DNA of 64,000 bases from Arbacia lixula (taxonomy: Eukaryota; Echinodermata; Echinoidea; Arbacioida; Arbaciidae): NCBI GenBank assembly GCA_963669155.1, contig OZ022579.1, positions 21,988,571-22,052,570 of the forward strand. The letters run 5' to 3'. Below the pieces are notes generated by a model. It did not search any database, was not told the DNA's origin, and worked only from the letters and a program-made list of their open reading frames with translations. A program made the translations under genes and the position numbers. Of this stretch, positions 1 through 11,600 are shown piece after piece. Numbering within the stretch: position 1 is the first letter of the stretch; the number at the start of each line of letters is the position of its first letter.

Positions 1-58
1 TTAGCTTCAGCATTTTTAGTAACTAACTAGGCTTGGAAGGCTTTAAGAATATGGCACC

Positions 59-630
59 TGGGGCCGTATTCCAAAAAGAATTTTTTTTTTTAAGTCTTAG
101 CAATTTGTCTCGGCCTTTTTCTTGTCTGAGAAATTTGTTCTAACGGTGTTCCATAAACTTTAGTCAATTTTTCTTAAGTCAGACAATATGGCTTAGCCAA
201 ATCTTATAATTCTTTGACATCATGAGAAAATTGATGACGTCACACAACATTCATCACACTCGTACTCATGAACAGCTCCCCCGCAGTGAAAAGTCAATGC
301 TATACTGTGTACAACCATGCTGCAACCCCAAAGTTAAGACAACTTGCAGTTGTCTTAAAGTAAGGGCAAAATTCTTAGCCGTTTGTAGTGTATAGAATAC
401 TAAGTGTACAATTTTTAAAAAAAAGTTACTTAGCCATACATCCTAAACCTGTCTTAGACAAGCACACAATCTTAGCCAACTTCTCAGACAAAATTCTTAG
501 ACAAATCTGTATGGAATACATGTTTTGGCTAAGAATTTTGACAATCTTAGACAGAAAATTAGACAAATTGCTTAGATTTTTTTTTTGTTACTTAAGCATG
601 CTTATCTTGTTTATGGAACATAGGCCCTGA
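59..630. mobile_element. Palindromic MITE (GGGCC terminal repeats) in UBE2O upstream intron
   Basis: The left end reads gggccgtattccaaaaag and the right end, reverse-complemented, reads gggcctatgttccataaa. Inside, tcttagacaa-type motifs recur on both strands, giving a loose hairpin. No ORF of note. It lies in the intron before the first visible UBE2O exon. Confidence 0.6.
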
Positions 631-924
631 ACCCTTATCTAGTACCGGTAACCTGAATGTAAACAAAATTAAAGAGATCAACGTTGGATGTAGTTTGGCT
701 TAAAAGAAAATCTGACTAATGATTCATAGAATCACTAGCCCTGACATTTTTGTTTTTCCTTGTAAAGAAGGCACACATTTCTTTGTCTGTACCATTCACT
801 ATATTGTAAAGAGATTTTCTCCAGTAAATCTGAGGAGTCAATTCACTTTGTTGCTTACACCCAGAATTGATAAATCTGCTAATTTTTTTTTTTATTTTCA
901 TCCTCAGTTTCCATTGATTGCTTC

Positions 925-1212
925 CAGCACGACTGGTGACCTTTCCTTGTGCTAATTCAGGTTCTTAATGATTTTGATTCCCATCAGCTAAAGTTCAAAT
1001 TTGATGTTTATGAATTAAAATTCTTGATGTTAACTATTGTCTAAATACAAAGTTTATGATTTGTCAAATTTGTTCAGGATTGTTGGAAACTAACTCTCAC
1101 CATTTAAAAACAATTGTTAGAACAAAGAGTGGTATCTCATTTAGCACAAAAAGGGGTCACCAGTCGTGTGTAAAGTTGTTCTTAGCTTAAGAATAGCTTG
1201 GTGAACCACCAC
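925..1212. mobile_element. MITE of the 'GGTGTTTCACCAAGCTGTTC' hairpin family, diverged copy
   Basis: Left arm gactggtgacctttccttg and right arm aaggggtcaccagtcgtg are inverted copies, followed by cttaagaatagcttggtgaac. The same family occurs at 18369-18440 (half), 18610-18792 (near-perfect) and 47462-47746. It ends about 55 bp before the UBE2O exon at 1269. Confidence 0.65.
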
Positions 1213-1268
1213 CCTAGTCAATGGTCAAGTTTTAATGTCTCGTGATTCACTTTTGTTGCATCCTGCAG

Positions 1269-3142
1269 CCATTTCAAGCAGGAGACCACGTTGTCCTGGG
1301 CAACTGGGTAGGGATGGTCAAGGAGACATCCAACAACGTGTTTGTACGCTTCAAGAATAACGCCCGGGCCTTTGTGTCGGAGGATGATGCTTGTCGCTTG
1401 ATAGATATCCATGATAACAGTGATGAGGTAGGAAAAAAAAGGCCCTCATTTCCTCACATCAACCCATGATCATAATCATTTAATAATATTACTGGATGAA
1501 GTAATAGGATTAGGAAGATTATCATTGATAGTAGTATTCTAATAGTAACGGTACATATATGACATCATTTCCAACATGTTTTGAGGCAGGACGCGGCATA
1601 CAAGCAGGTATAACATAATACCACTTGTGAGATTTCTAGGGAGCAGCCCTCTCAACATTTTTGGCTCTCCTTTTTGCCTCTAACTGTTGTAAAAGAAAAG
1701 ATGTAATTTTATGTAATGTTGATTAAGCAGCACGTTTTGAAACTTTTGAAACTTTTGAATTTATTTATGCAGACTTCTTTATAAAGGGTAGCTCCAGCAT
1801 TAGGCTCTTTCTGTTCTCTGTGGACAATAACATACACATCTTGAGATTGTTACACTAATGCAGTTTAATTTTCATTTCAATACAACCAAAAATATATATA
1901 ATAAGGCTAAAAACAAGAAAGGACAACAATGAGTAATTGATAAACCTTTCACCTGTTCCTTTGTTGTACTAGAACTCCATTTTTGGGGAGGAGATTGGGT
2001 TCTTTCCGGGGCAGAGCTTGCAGGGTCCTGCATCGGTCTTCAAGATGGCCAGGTGGCTGGGAGGACCCAAACCCATCCTGGGCAGCAGGACACGATTCAG
2101 GGTCACAGTGGAAGAGGTGATTTAAAGGCTCGGTGGTCACTAGATTATCTGTTACACGTAGCTCAAAAGGGCAGAATATCACAAATTTCAGATATGTGCT
2201 GGACGTGCAGTGCACAACTATGTAACCCGTGGCTCAAAGAAAGCACAAACATGAATAATAGTACTGATGCTGTTTCAAAGTGTGGTGCAGTGAATTAAAC
2301 GTGGCTCTTCATCACTTTGTGGACCTGACGTGTGGTGTTTGCACCTTTTTTTCATTTTTACAACCTAAGTTAAGAGCCATTTTGCATGCAAATCCACTCT
2401 GGTAGTTACAATAAGTTTTAGAGCAACGTGCGGTCTGCACCAGATTTGTCAATCTGGCTTTGACTTCAATTCTTTATTTCTTAACATTGAAGGGATAGTC
2501 TACCCTGAAGTTCATTTGGTTTTTATTATAACAGTACAATGAAAGCAACATATTAGTGAAGCTTTGACAAAAATCTTATAAAAAAATATAGTGTTCTTAA
2601 GTTTTGATGTTGTGACATCACTTGTAAGGTGCTCTCCCATATATTGTGTGTTGTGTAATTCCATGAATTGCCCTTTTTCTGTTTTTTTGATGAAGGAATA
2701 TATCTTTTTCACAGAGGTGTGCATATAAAACATGTGCCCCTTATATATCAATGCACAAGTAACCTTTTGAGAAAATAGAAATTTTCAACAACAACAAAAT
2801 TCCCCACCGTAGAGCAAGGTACCTCGCAAGTGATGTCACAAAATTGGGCATCTGAAAATTAACAACTCTGCTATCCTTTGACGGATTTTTATCAAACCTT
2901 CACTTTTTTCTGCTTTTATTAAAACCTACATATCTACAGGGTACACTTTCTCTTTAACTTTTCTTCCAGAGCCCATTTGTGATTTTGTCACTGCTTTTTT
3001 GAACTCCATATCTGTGCCCTTTCCTGTTCCACCAGATCAAACACTCAGCTGTGGAGGTCCAGTGGTGTACCAGAGCAATCAGCAAGAACACTGCTGATAT
3101 CAGGATACCCTCCATTGACGTCAGGGGCAAGGACCTGGATAA
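1269..3142 (+). CDS. UBE2O: UBE2O exons encoding conserved region 1 (substrate-binding SH3-like block)
   Basis: Three exons: 1269-1427 (phase 0 to 0), 1973-2116 (phase 0 to 0) and 3036-3142 (ends in phase 2). They encode [16 protein letters not shown], then [15 protein letters not shown] and WLGGPKPIL, then [10 protein letters not shown]. These match the human CR1 sequence around YGDYIAYDCWLGKV, YGFYPGQVLIGPA and WLSGVKPVL. CR1 helps recruit basic substrates in the family. The donors are gtagga, gtgatt and gtaagt. The first acceptor is a canonical ctgcag at 1263-1268. Residues 1 to 136 of the visible protein. Nothing upstream in 1-1268 looks coding. Confidence 0.93.
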
Positions 3143-5564
3143 GTAAGTGCTTGGAGAAGGGCATACCTGCCAACCTTTCTGATTTTGGAGGAATGATTCT
3201 GCTTTCCTTGGTCATCTTGTTGTGAAATGAATCGGTAAACCATTACCACATTTTGCATGTCATTCCAGTCAACACTTTTCTTGGTATGAAGACTAATTTG
3301 ATTTGTTCTTTGTCTTCATCTTAATTATTTGGATTGTGTGAATTAAAATCTTAAATAGGATGAGAGCATCAATATAATTTTAAATAATATCGGATATTTA
3401 TTTTGCTCAACTTTTAAAGCGTATTCTCTCATCTCAACAAGTTAAACAAAAACTTGTTTAAAAATATGTTATGTGGAATAGATATGTCACACACTAAACA
3501 ATATTTGCATGAGACCTTTTTCTGCACTGGAGATATATATTTTGTTTTCTTGTACATTCTGACTTTCCTGTAGATTGGAGCTGCTCAATTTCAATGCACA
3601 TGCAAGTGTGCAGATTGGGGACAAGCATGTTTACACAGTGAAGGAGGAGGACTTGAAGTTTCCTGACCCTGTTCATAAGGGTTCCATCCTCTGCTACCGG
3701 AGACCAGATGACAGGGAGGGTCTTGCTAGTTTTGAAGACACTGTGGACTCAGACAAAGGACGGGTGTCAAGAAAGAGTGAGCAGCTGAACTTTGCCACGA
3801 GTGTGCTGAGGCAAATTGGACAGAAGTTGAAAGACGGCATGGATAGAGGACTGCTGAAGGCACCGGAGATGTCACAGAACGAGGGCGCACTCCGTGTAGG
3901 TGAGGTGTCGGGGGTGGTGTCCAATGGGTCATGTGATCCGGACGCTCCAATGGACAGCCGGCAGAAGGAAGAGGACACAGTGCAGACTAACCTGGAATCA
4001 GAGACAAGCACATCCCATGCGGCAGCAAATAAATTTTTGGAGATTCTGTGCAGTGACACCACCAGATGGGACGAGATAGCAGGCAACCTCGCAAGCACCG
4101 ATGAAAGAGCATATAAGCTGACTCAGGCATTCGCTGGGCAAGTCCTTGAAATAGCCCAGAAGCTGGGATTGACTGAAACTGTCTTGGAGATGATGTCAGG
4201 TGGAGGAGGAGGGCAGAAGAAGAGTAAAGGCCATGGTGCTAGGCATAAACACCCCAGTCTACAGCACTTGCCAACCCCTTCGGAACTTGCCACCCATGCC
4301 TTAAGACCTAAGCTGAACTCCCTGAATGGAGACAGAAGCAGGAAACTTGACAGTAGTGACTGCCAGAATGGGGATGAGGACGATGATGAGGCCAAGCTGA
4401 AATCGCTCTATGAAAATTTCAAGGAACTTTCCCAACACGTTGATTCCTTGCTTCAGGCTCGGCCTAAGAACAAAGATCAAGACACCAGCCAGAATGAGTC
4501 GTCATACGACAAGGTTCTCACTGCAACTCGAAGCGAACTCTCTCAGCAGCTGAGGTCACTTCAAGATCTGACGCTATCCAAGCAAGAGCAAGATGGAGCC
4601 AACAGTGAACTAGATGAAGGAGCAGCAGATCAAAAGCCTCCAGGAGAGGAGGAGGATGGACAGAAGGACAAAGTTGCTAGTGGAGATGTAGATGAACAGG
4701 AAGAACAGATAGGAGAGGATGGAAAGTGTGACGTTTCGGGGGAGGGTTTTGAAGATGTGAGCTCCGAGTCTAGTAGAGGGGACACCGATGATGATGATGA
4801 TGAAGAGGCAGAGGGGCAGGAGAAGGAGGAGACGGGCGGCCGACAGAAAGCATCATCACAGAAGGGCGCGTCAGCGAAGAGGGCCAGGAAGCAGAAGGCA
4901 GCCAGCGGACAGCCAAAGAAGAGAAAAGACCTTCCAGTCATGGCTGAGCCTGTCGGGGTTGGCCAGTCTGTTTGTGTGGAGGTCACTCACACTTACACCA
5001 CAGTGGATGTGCTGTGGCAGGTGAGTACAGGAAACATGATTGTCGTCAGATAAGACTAGTGCAAACTGGCCAACCCTCCCAAGCTAGAGGATGCCATCCC
5101 TGTATTCATACTACATATATATTCCTTGTGCTATCACTTAAACAGAGTCCTGTTAAATATCACTCTTAGCTTCTTTTGGCTATTCTTGAGTCGTGGTGCT
5201 CTTAGCTGCTTTCGGTAGCTTTTAGTAGGACCACTAAAATATACTGAAGAGTATACCAAATATAGTAGGAAGCTACTTAAATTTGGCAAGAAGTACTCTT
5301 TTAGAAACAAATTTGGAAAATGGATCAAAGAACAATGAAGACTTTTTCATTCATCATACATAAATGTCAAGAAGTTGCCAAAAAGCTCAATTATTGTAAA
5401 TAAGAAAATAAGAATCTAGATATCACATTGGCAGATCAAGCAAACCCCACAGGAAAAGGATAAAATAAAGCAACATATGAACCAGAGAAATAGGTAAAAA
5501 GAAAAAGTACAAATAGACTCATGTTAGTTCCCATGCATACTGGCAAACAATGTAGTATATTGTG

Positions 5565-5610
<46 letters not shown>

Positions 5611-8600
5611 GGGGGGGGGGGGTACAGTTAAAGGGAAATGTCAAACAAAAATTATTCTCAAAATGTCTGTCCCATGTTGTGCACTACACTATTGCTGCAT
5701 TCACCCGTAGGATGGAAGCTACGAGAGCGACATTGTCTCAACCGATGTGATTCCGTGCAGACAGCTGGATGAGTTGGAGTTCTTCCCTGGGGACTTTGTC
5801 ACTCAGGGAAAAGGTCAGTCACTCCCCAGTCCCACCCCTATCTCCAGAGGGCGCTGTCGCAGTGTTCATTTATTTCTTGTAAGATTATCAATGGTACCTT
5901 TGATTGAGATATTTCATCTTTTGTGACATGCGGCGCATGCATTACTGTACTCTCTACTACTCCGTTGACTCTGGCTGTCGGGTACTCATGATAGCTCTCC
6001 AAATAAGTCTGTCCTGCATGCTAGTTTCTATTTCTTTGCACATGCATTAATTTCCCCATTTTTTACAATATTCAGATGTTGACTAGCATTGACATGAACA
6101 AATTGGAAAGCATGTAATAAAATCAATGAATTGATTTAACAGAAGTAAGTGAGTGATTGATATCAAACATTTTTATTCAATTGATTTATTAGACATCAAG
6201 CCATAAAAAAATGAGAGTTTTAAGCAATACTTTGCCCCATATTTCTTCAATTTTCAATTAGAAGCATTGTTCAAGGGAAACAACAAATATGTTTTGTTTA
6301 TACACAGATGATCTTTGTATACAGGTTGTTGTTAGGGCAGGTGTGTAAATAATGTGATAAGACATGTGATTAGATTGGAATGGCCACGTCATACAATCTT
6401 GCAGGGTCAATATTCAGATGTTGCATGTCACTTCACAATATTACCCTTGGGCCTTGTCAAAGTGCAAAATAGTCTGGCAGATTTGTATCAAACTTTCAAT
6501 ACATCACAAGATTGTGGTGAGGTATGTGGATGTACTTCAGGGAAATACATACGTTTTGGTTGTTTGCTTGGTAGCCATTCTGTTCTATATTTTATCTCAA
6601 TACAGGTGGGGCAGATGATGTTTGTGGGGTTGTCAAGACGGCCAACAATAAGGAGAGGACCTGTAATGTAAGCTGGATTATCAGGGACAAACAAGATCCT
6701 TCAAAGTAAGCCTGTCTATTAAATTTTTCAATAATGATAATAGGAATTTCACAAGACTTTTTCTCTCATTAAATCTTATATAGATTAAGAATAAATAACC
6801 CTTAGTTATTTCACTGATAGTGTAATGTTTATGGAGCTGCCAGTTCTTAAAGAGGAAAGATCATGGAAAGCAACATACTATTATGTGATATAAGTCCATT
6901 TGCCACTCCCCCGTTCCTAATTAGTGTAATTAGTGGAAGCACAGTGTCCCAAGTAAGGCTTTCCTCGGTAAAAACAACTGAATAGTTACGAGGCATGTCT
7001 TTAAACAAATTTCTCTAGTTTGAAGTTATCTAACCCTTCGTGCGGCACATAAAATGACACTTTATGTGATTTGTGTGTATAACTTGTGAATAAATTTAGT
7101 AGACATGTGGCACACATAGAGTTGACAGTGTGTTTTGTGACAGCACAAGGTATTCTGCATCATGGCATTGTGTTTGTTGACAGGGTCTGCCTGGAGACAG
7201 GGGAGCACAGCGTGTATGAGCTGAGCCCACACCCAGACTTTGTCTTTAGCCTGGATGATGTGGTCGTCAGGCTGACTCCCACTAACCAGGGGGAGGGGGA
7301 GGGAGAGGAGGAAGAGCCAAGCCATGAGCTGCCCCCAGCAGGACAGGTAAAGCATGAAGGGAGTGGAAAAGGCTATTGTAACTCCTTTGTCATTCCCAGT
7401 GGGAGGGGGAGGGAGAGGAGGAAGAGCCAAGCCATGAGCTGCCCCCGGCAGGACAGGTAAAGCATGAAGGGAGTGGAAAAGGCTATTGTAACTCCTTGGT
7501 CATTCCCAGTGGGAGGGGGAGGGAGAGGAGGAAGAGCCAAGCCATGAGCTGCCCCCAGCAGGACAGGTAAAGCATGAAGGAAGTGAACAGGGCTATTGTA
7601 ACTCCTTGGTCGTTGCCAGTGGGAGGAGGAGGGAGAGGAGGAAAAGCCGAGCCATGAGCTGCCCCCAGCAAGATGAGTATAGCATGAACGGCGTGAAAAT
7701 GGACTTCATTATCAACTTGGTTAACAACTTCCCAGCTCTTTGCAATCAATGCCAGTCATATACATTAAGCCAGTTAAGTTCACTGTGTACTGCACTATCT
7801 CTTCTAAATCCATCTTTGTATTCTACCTATCAATCTATATATTAAACTCACTTCTTTGTCTGTGCTTTCTCTGTTCAGGTGCAAGAGGTGAACCCAGATG
7901 GCACTATTACGGTCAGATGGGTGGACGACACAAGGTCAAAGGTCTTACCTGAGCATCTCTACAAAATACTGGATGTATGTTATCAATCAAGATTTAAGTC
8001 TCTCATTACCACAGACATCAATATGTGTAGCAAGCCAGTTAGGTTTTTAAGGCGTGGGCGATGTTGCATATATAAGTTTTCAATTATTGTAACTTATCAT
8101 TTTGGGGTTGTCCTTCCATTCGTCTGTCAGTCTCTTATTCGTTTATGCAGTATCTTATTAATCCTGTGGTGGAATTATTTTAAACTTGGTACCTATTTGT
8201 AATTTATAGAAGCAATGAAGTGTGTAGAATTGGGGTCAAATCTATGCATGGTCGTAGGTCAATAAACTTTGCAAAAATTGTCAAGAATGCACTGTGTCAT
8301 GGTAATTAGAAACTCAATGAGTGAATGTCTATTTTTCAAAAACGCAATGAATGGCCTGATGAATTTTGAGGCCAAATTGATCTATGGTCATTGGTTAAAT
8401 ATCAATGAACTTCCTGAAAGAGCCCTCCCGAAAGATGGGCCGCTGCTTGGAGTTGGTCTGTGGTCAAATGTGTTAGAGGTCAAGAGGTCACAGGTTTTAA
8501 CCAGTCATATTGCAAGTATATACCATGTCATGGAGAGGACTGATTTCGATTAGATCTTTTCATGGTCTACAAATCAAAGACCAATGAGTGTTGGTAAAAA

Positions 8601-11600
8601 GTCTTTGTTGATGTGGACATGGAATATTTTAAGTGAGGCTGATGAACTAATATATTTATCGATAGTACCCACTTCAATAGAAGATGTCATAGAAGTGTCA
8701 GTAAGTCAAGTGGTAGCAGAGAATCTCTTCCATGTGATCACACTTTTACATGTCTGAGTTTTCTGAGACTTTCTCTGTTTTCTTTCCTTTTTGTTTCTTT
8801 TTATGTGTAACTTTCAAAGCTATCTTCCACTAGGGTTAACCATCTAAATGAGAGATACTTTGCCTTTCTTTCCCATTCAGGACTTTGATTCAGAATTCTC
8901 CTTCACCGGGGCCCTGGAGGTGGAGGAAAAGGAGCATCGTGGAGAAGAGGAGGACGACATCTATGGCAACGTGTCAGATGATAGCTGGGAGACCGCCTCC
9001 GAAGACTCTGGGGATGAGAGCAGAGAGGGGTAAGTCCCCCCCCCCCCCTCCCCCCCAGCTTGATTTGAGTTGTAACTATTTTCTTATTATAGCATACTGG
9101 TATTTGCACTCTCATGAATTGTTCTAGATGTGATGGCAGCACTACACATTTGATGATCACTTGACTTACTTCATTTGGAATGAAAATATATTGAGGAATC
9201 CACAGATTTCCACACAATTTTTTTTTTGTAGATCATGTCAATACAAAATGTTATTGTTTGACTTGTATTATGATCATGAGGGATCTTGTGGAATCTATTA
9301 GCTCATGAGGGGACCAATAAATTTTACAAACATCCCGAATAAGATCATAAAATATGCTTTATATTCTTTATTGATAAATTTTATGTTCATTGATTGGACC
9401 CTTGTCATGGACCCTATAGTAGTGTCCATGCTCTCCCTTTTACAGTGTTAGATGTAAGTATGGAAGAGCTATTAATTTGTTTTTTACCAAGGGAAATTCA
9501 AGTGCATCTCGGCCGCAACACTGCAGGACTTCCCTGAGCGCCCCATGACTTTCCACTAAATGCCAAAAAAGCAGCCCAAAAATAATGTATTGCATAGAAC
9601 TTATATCGAGACAGAGGGAAACAGGCGACTATTTCTTTAATGATGTCACAAAATAGTATTTTTTCCCCCTCTGACGTCACAAAATGTTTTTTTATTTCCA
9701 ACTGAGCTACTTTCACCATCTCTCCGTTGAACTATTTGTGGTCATGTGACACACTTTTAACCAATCACCAAACTGCAATGTGTGAATGAGTGATATAAGA
9801 GCTGATCGAACTCTATGGAATCAACCATTGCCTTTAACCTATCCATTGATTGCTTTGTTGCTTGCCTGAAGGGCGGAGTCAGAGGAAGACATGAAGGATT
9901 CCTGTGCTGATGAGCAGAAGACCCTCGCAACCTGCGAGACCAAGACGGAGCCAGCGGAGGATGAAGCAGCCCCAGCAGAGCAAGAGGTGAGGGAATGGAC
10001 TATAATGAACAATAAGAAATAAATTACAACTCAAATGTGCCCAGAGAATATCGTCGTAACTGTATGAAAGTGTGTGTGTGTACTAGTGTTGGACAGTTAA
10101 TGCCAGTTTTGACAGATTTAAATCTTAAGGCGGATTCACACTGCATCCGACATTCCGACATACGACACGACATACGACTTTCCGACATTTGATCCGACAA
10201 AATAAAAATCGCAACAGTGCAAATCCAATGTATCCATTCACACTGAGGCAACACGACAAAAAAAGTCGTGTCCGACACATTTTGTCGTATTAAAAAATCG
10301 GATCATGTAGCGATTTTTCAAGCACGACAATCCGACATTTAGCCGGAGACCAATCACAACGACGGATTCCTATGACGTCACTTCATAAGTTTGGCTGGTC
10401 AAGAGACTTTTGCTTCGCGGAAAATCTCTGCGACGGCCCAACTTCAGTCCCATGTACTAAAATGTATCTTGGACAATGTTTCCCTACGCATATCTTTATC
10501 ATGTTTTGGTGAAGCATTTTGCCATTGTTTTTAAAGAAAGGTGGGCAAGAATGTGATTCCTTATTGGCGGTAAGTTAATTAATGTCAGCTAATAGCCAGT
10601 TAATCTCGGTATTCAGTGATAATTGAGTTTTAAAGACTCGACTCGAGACAGTAATGTTTACGTTCGAGTAGGTCTACGTAAACGTTAAAAATTATACAGA
10701 CCCAAGGCCAAGGGTCTACATGTAAAAAGTCAACGATGATTGATGGTGTATGCAACTGTTATCTACCTGCATAAATTAAATGTCTTCATTCTAAACTTGA
10801 AAGTCTTGTGAGATCTAAATCGCACTTTAACTTTGAAAGGCCTGGACATGTACATGCAACATAAATATATCTAGTTTTAGAGGTCTAGACTGGAGCGTTA
10901 TCAATTGAGTAAACCTGTTTATGTTTATACTCGGATTAGGCTCTACTCTAGTCTAGTCTAGATCTACTACTAGAAAGCTGTTGCATAAACCAACAGAACA
11001 TAAACATCCGTAATACGCGTACTCTACTATACGTCTAAACGGTACTGCAGTTAGTGTGTTCTGTATTTACTCTGTTCGAATGTCAGAGTTTTGATATAGA
11101 TCTAATTCATACGTTGGATCTAAAGTTAAGTTACAGCCTCGAGGTCAACATGGCTGTTAAAGGCTTTAAAATGTCATGAGATCGAAGTGAGATCTAACAT
11201 TAAACGTATCATTGATCCAGATACACTTTATACTGCGACCAGCCCTCTCACGCTCCCGCTACGCGGGAGCAGTCCCGGGGCTACAGATACACCAACTCAT
11301 AACAACACAGATATCTAGAGGGTCTAGGTCTATTAATTAGGGTGTAGATTTCCCAGATCCAAACTTGTTTCTTTAGCAGCTAGTCTACTACTCACGTTTT
11401 CTTTTAGATCTGGACCCGGGATCTGGACTCGCGACCGAACCTATCATGGGTAGCCAGAATGTCTATCTTGTTGTTATGATAAATCTAGCCGACCGGCCGG
11501 GCGTGCTCATGCGAATAGATCTAGGTCCACGGAGTGAATACTCGTATATAGATAGATACTAGTTTTAGTTAGGAAATGAATTGACTGTTAGGTATATCTG

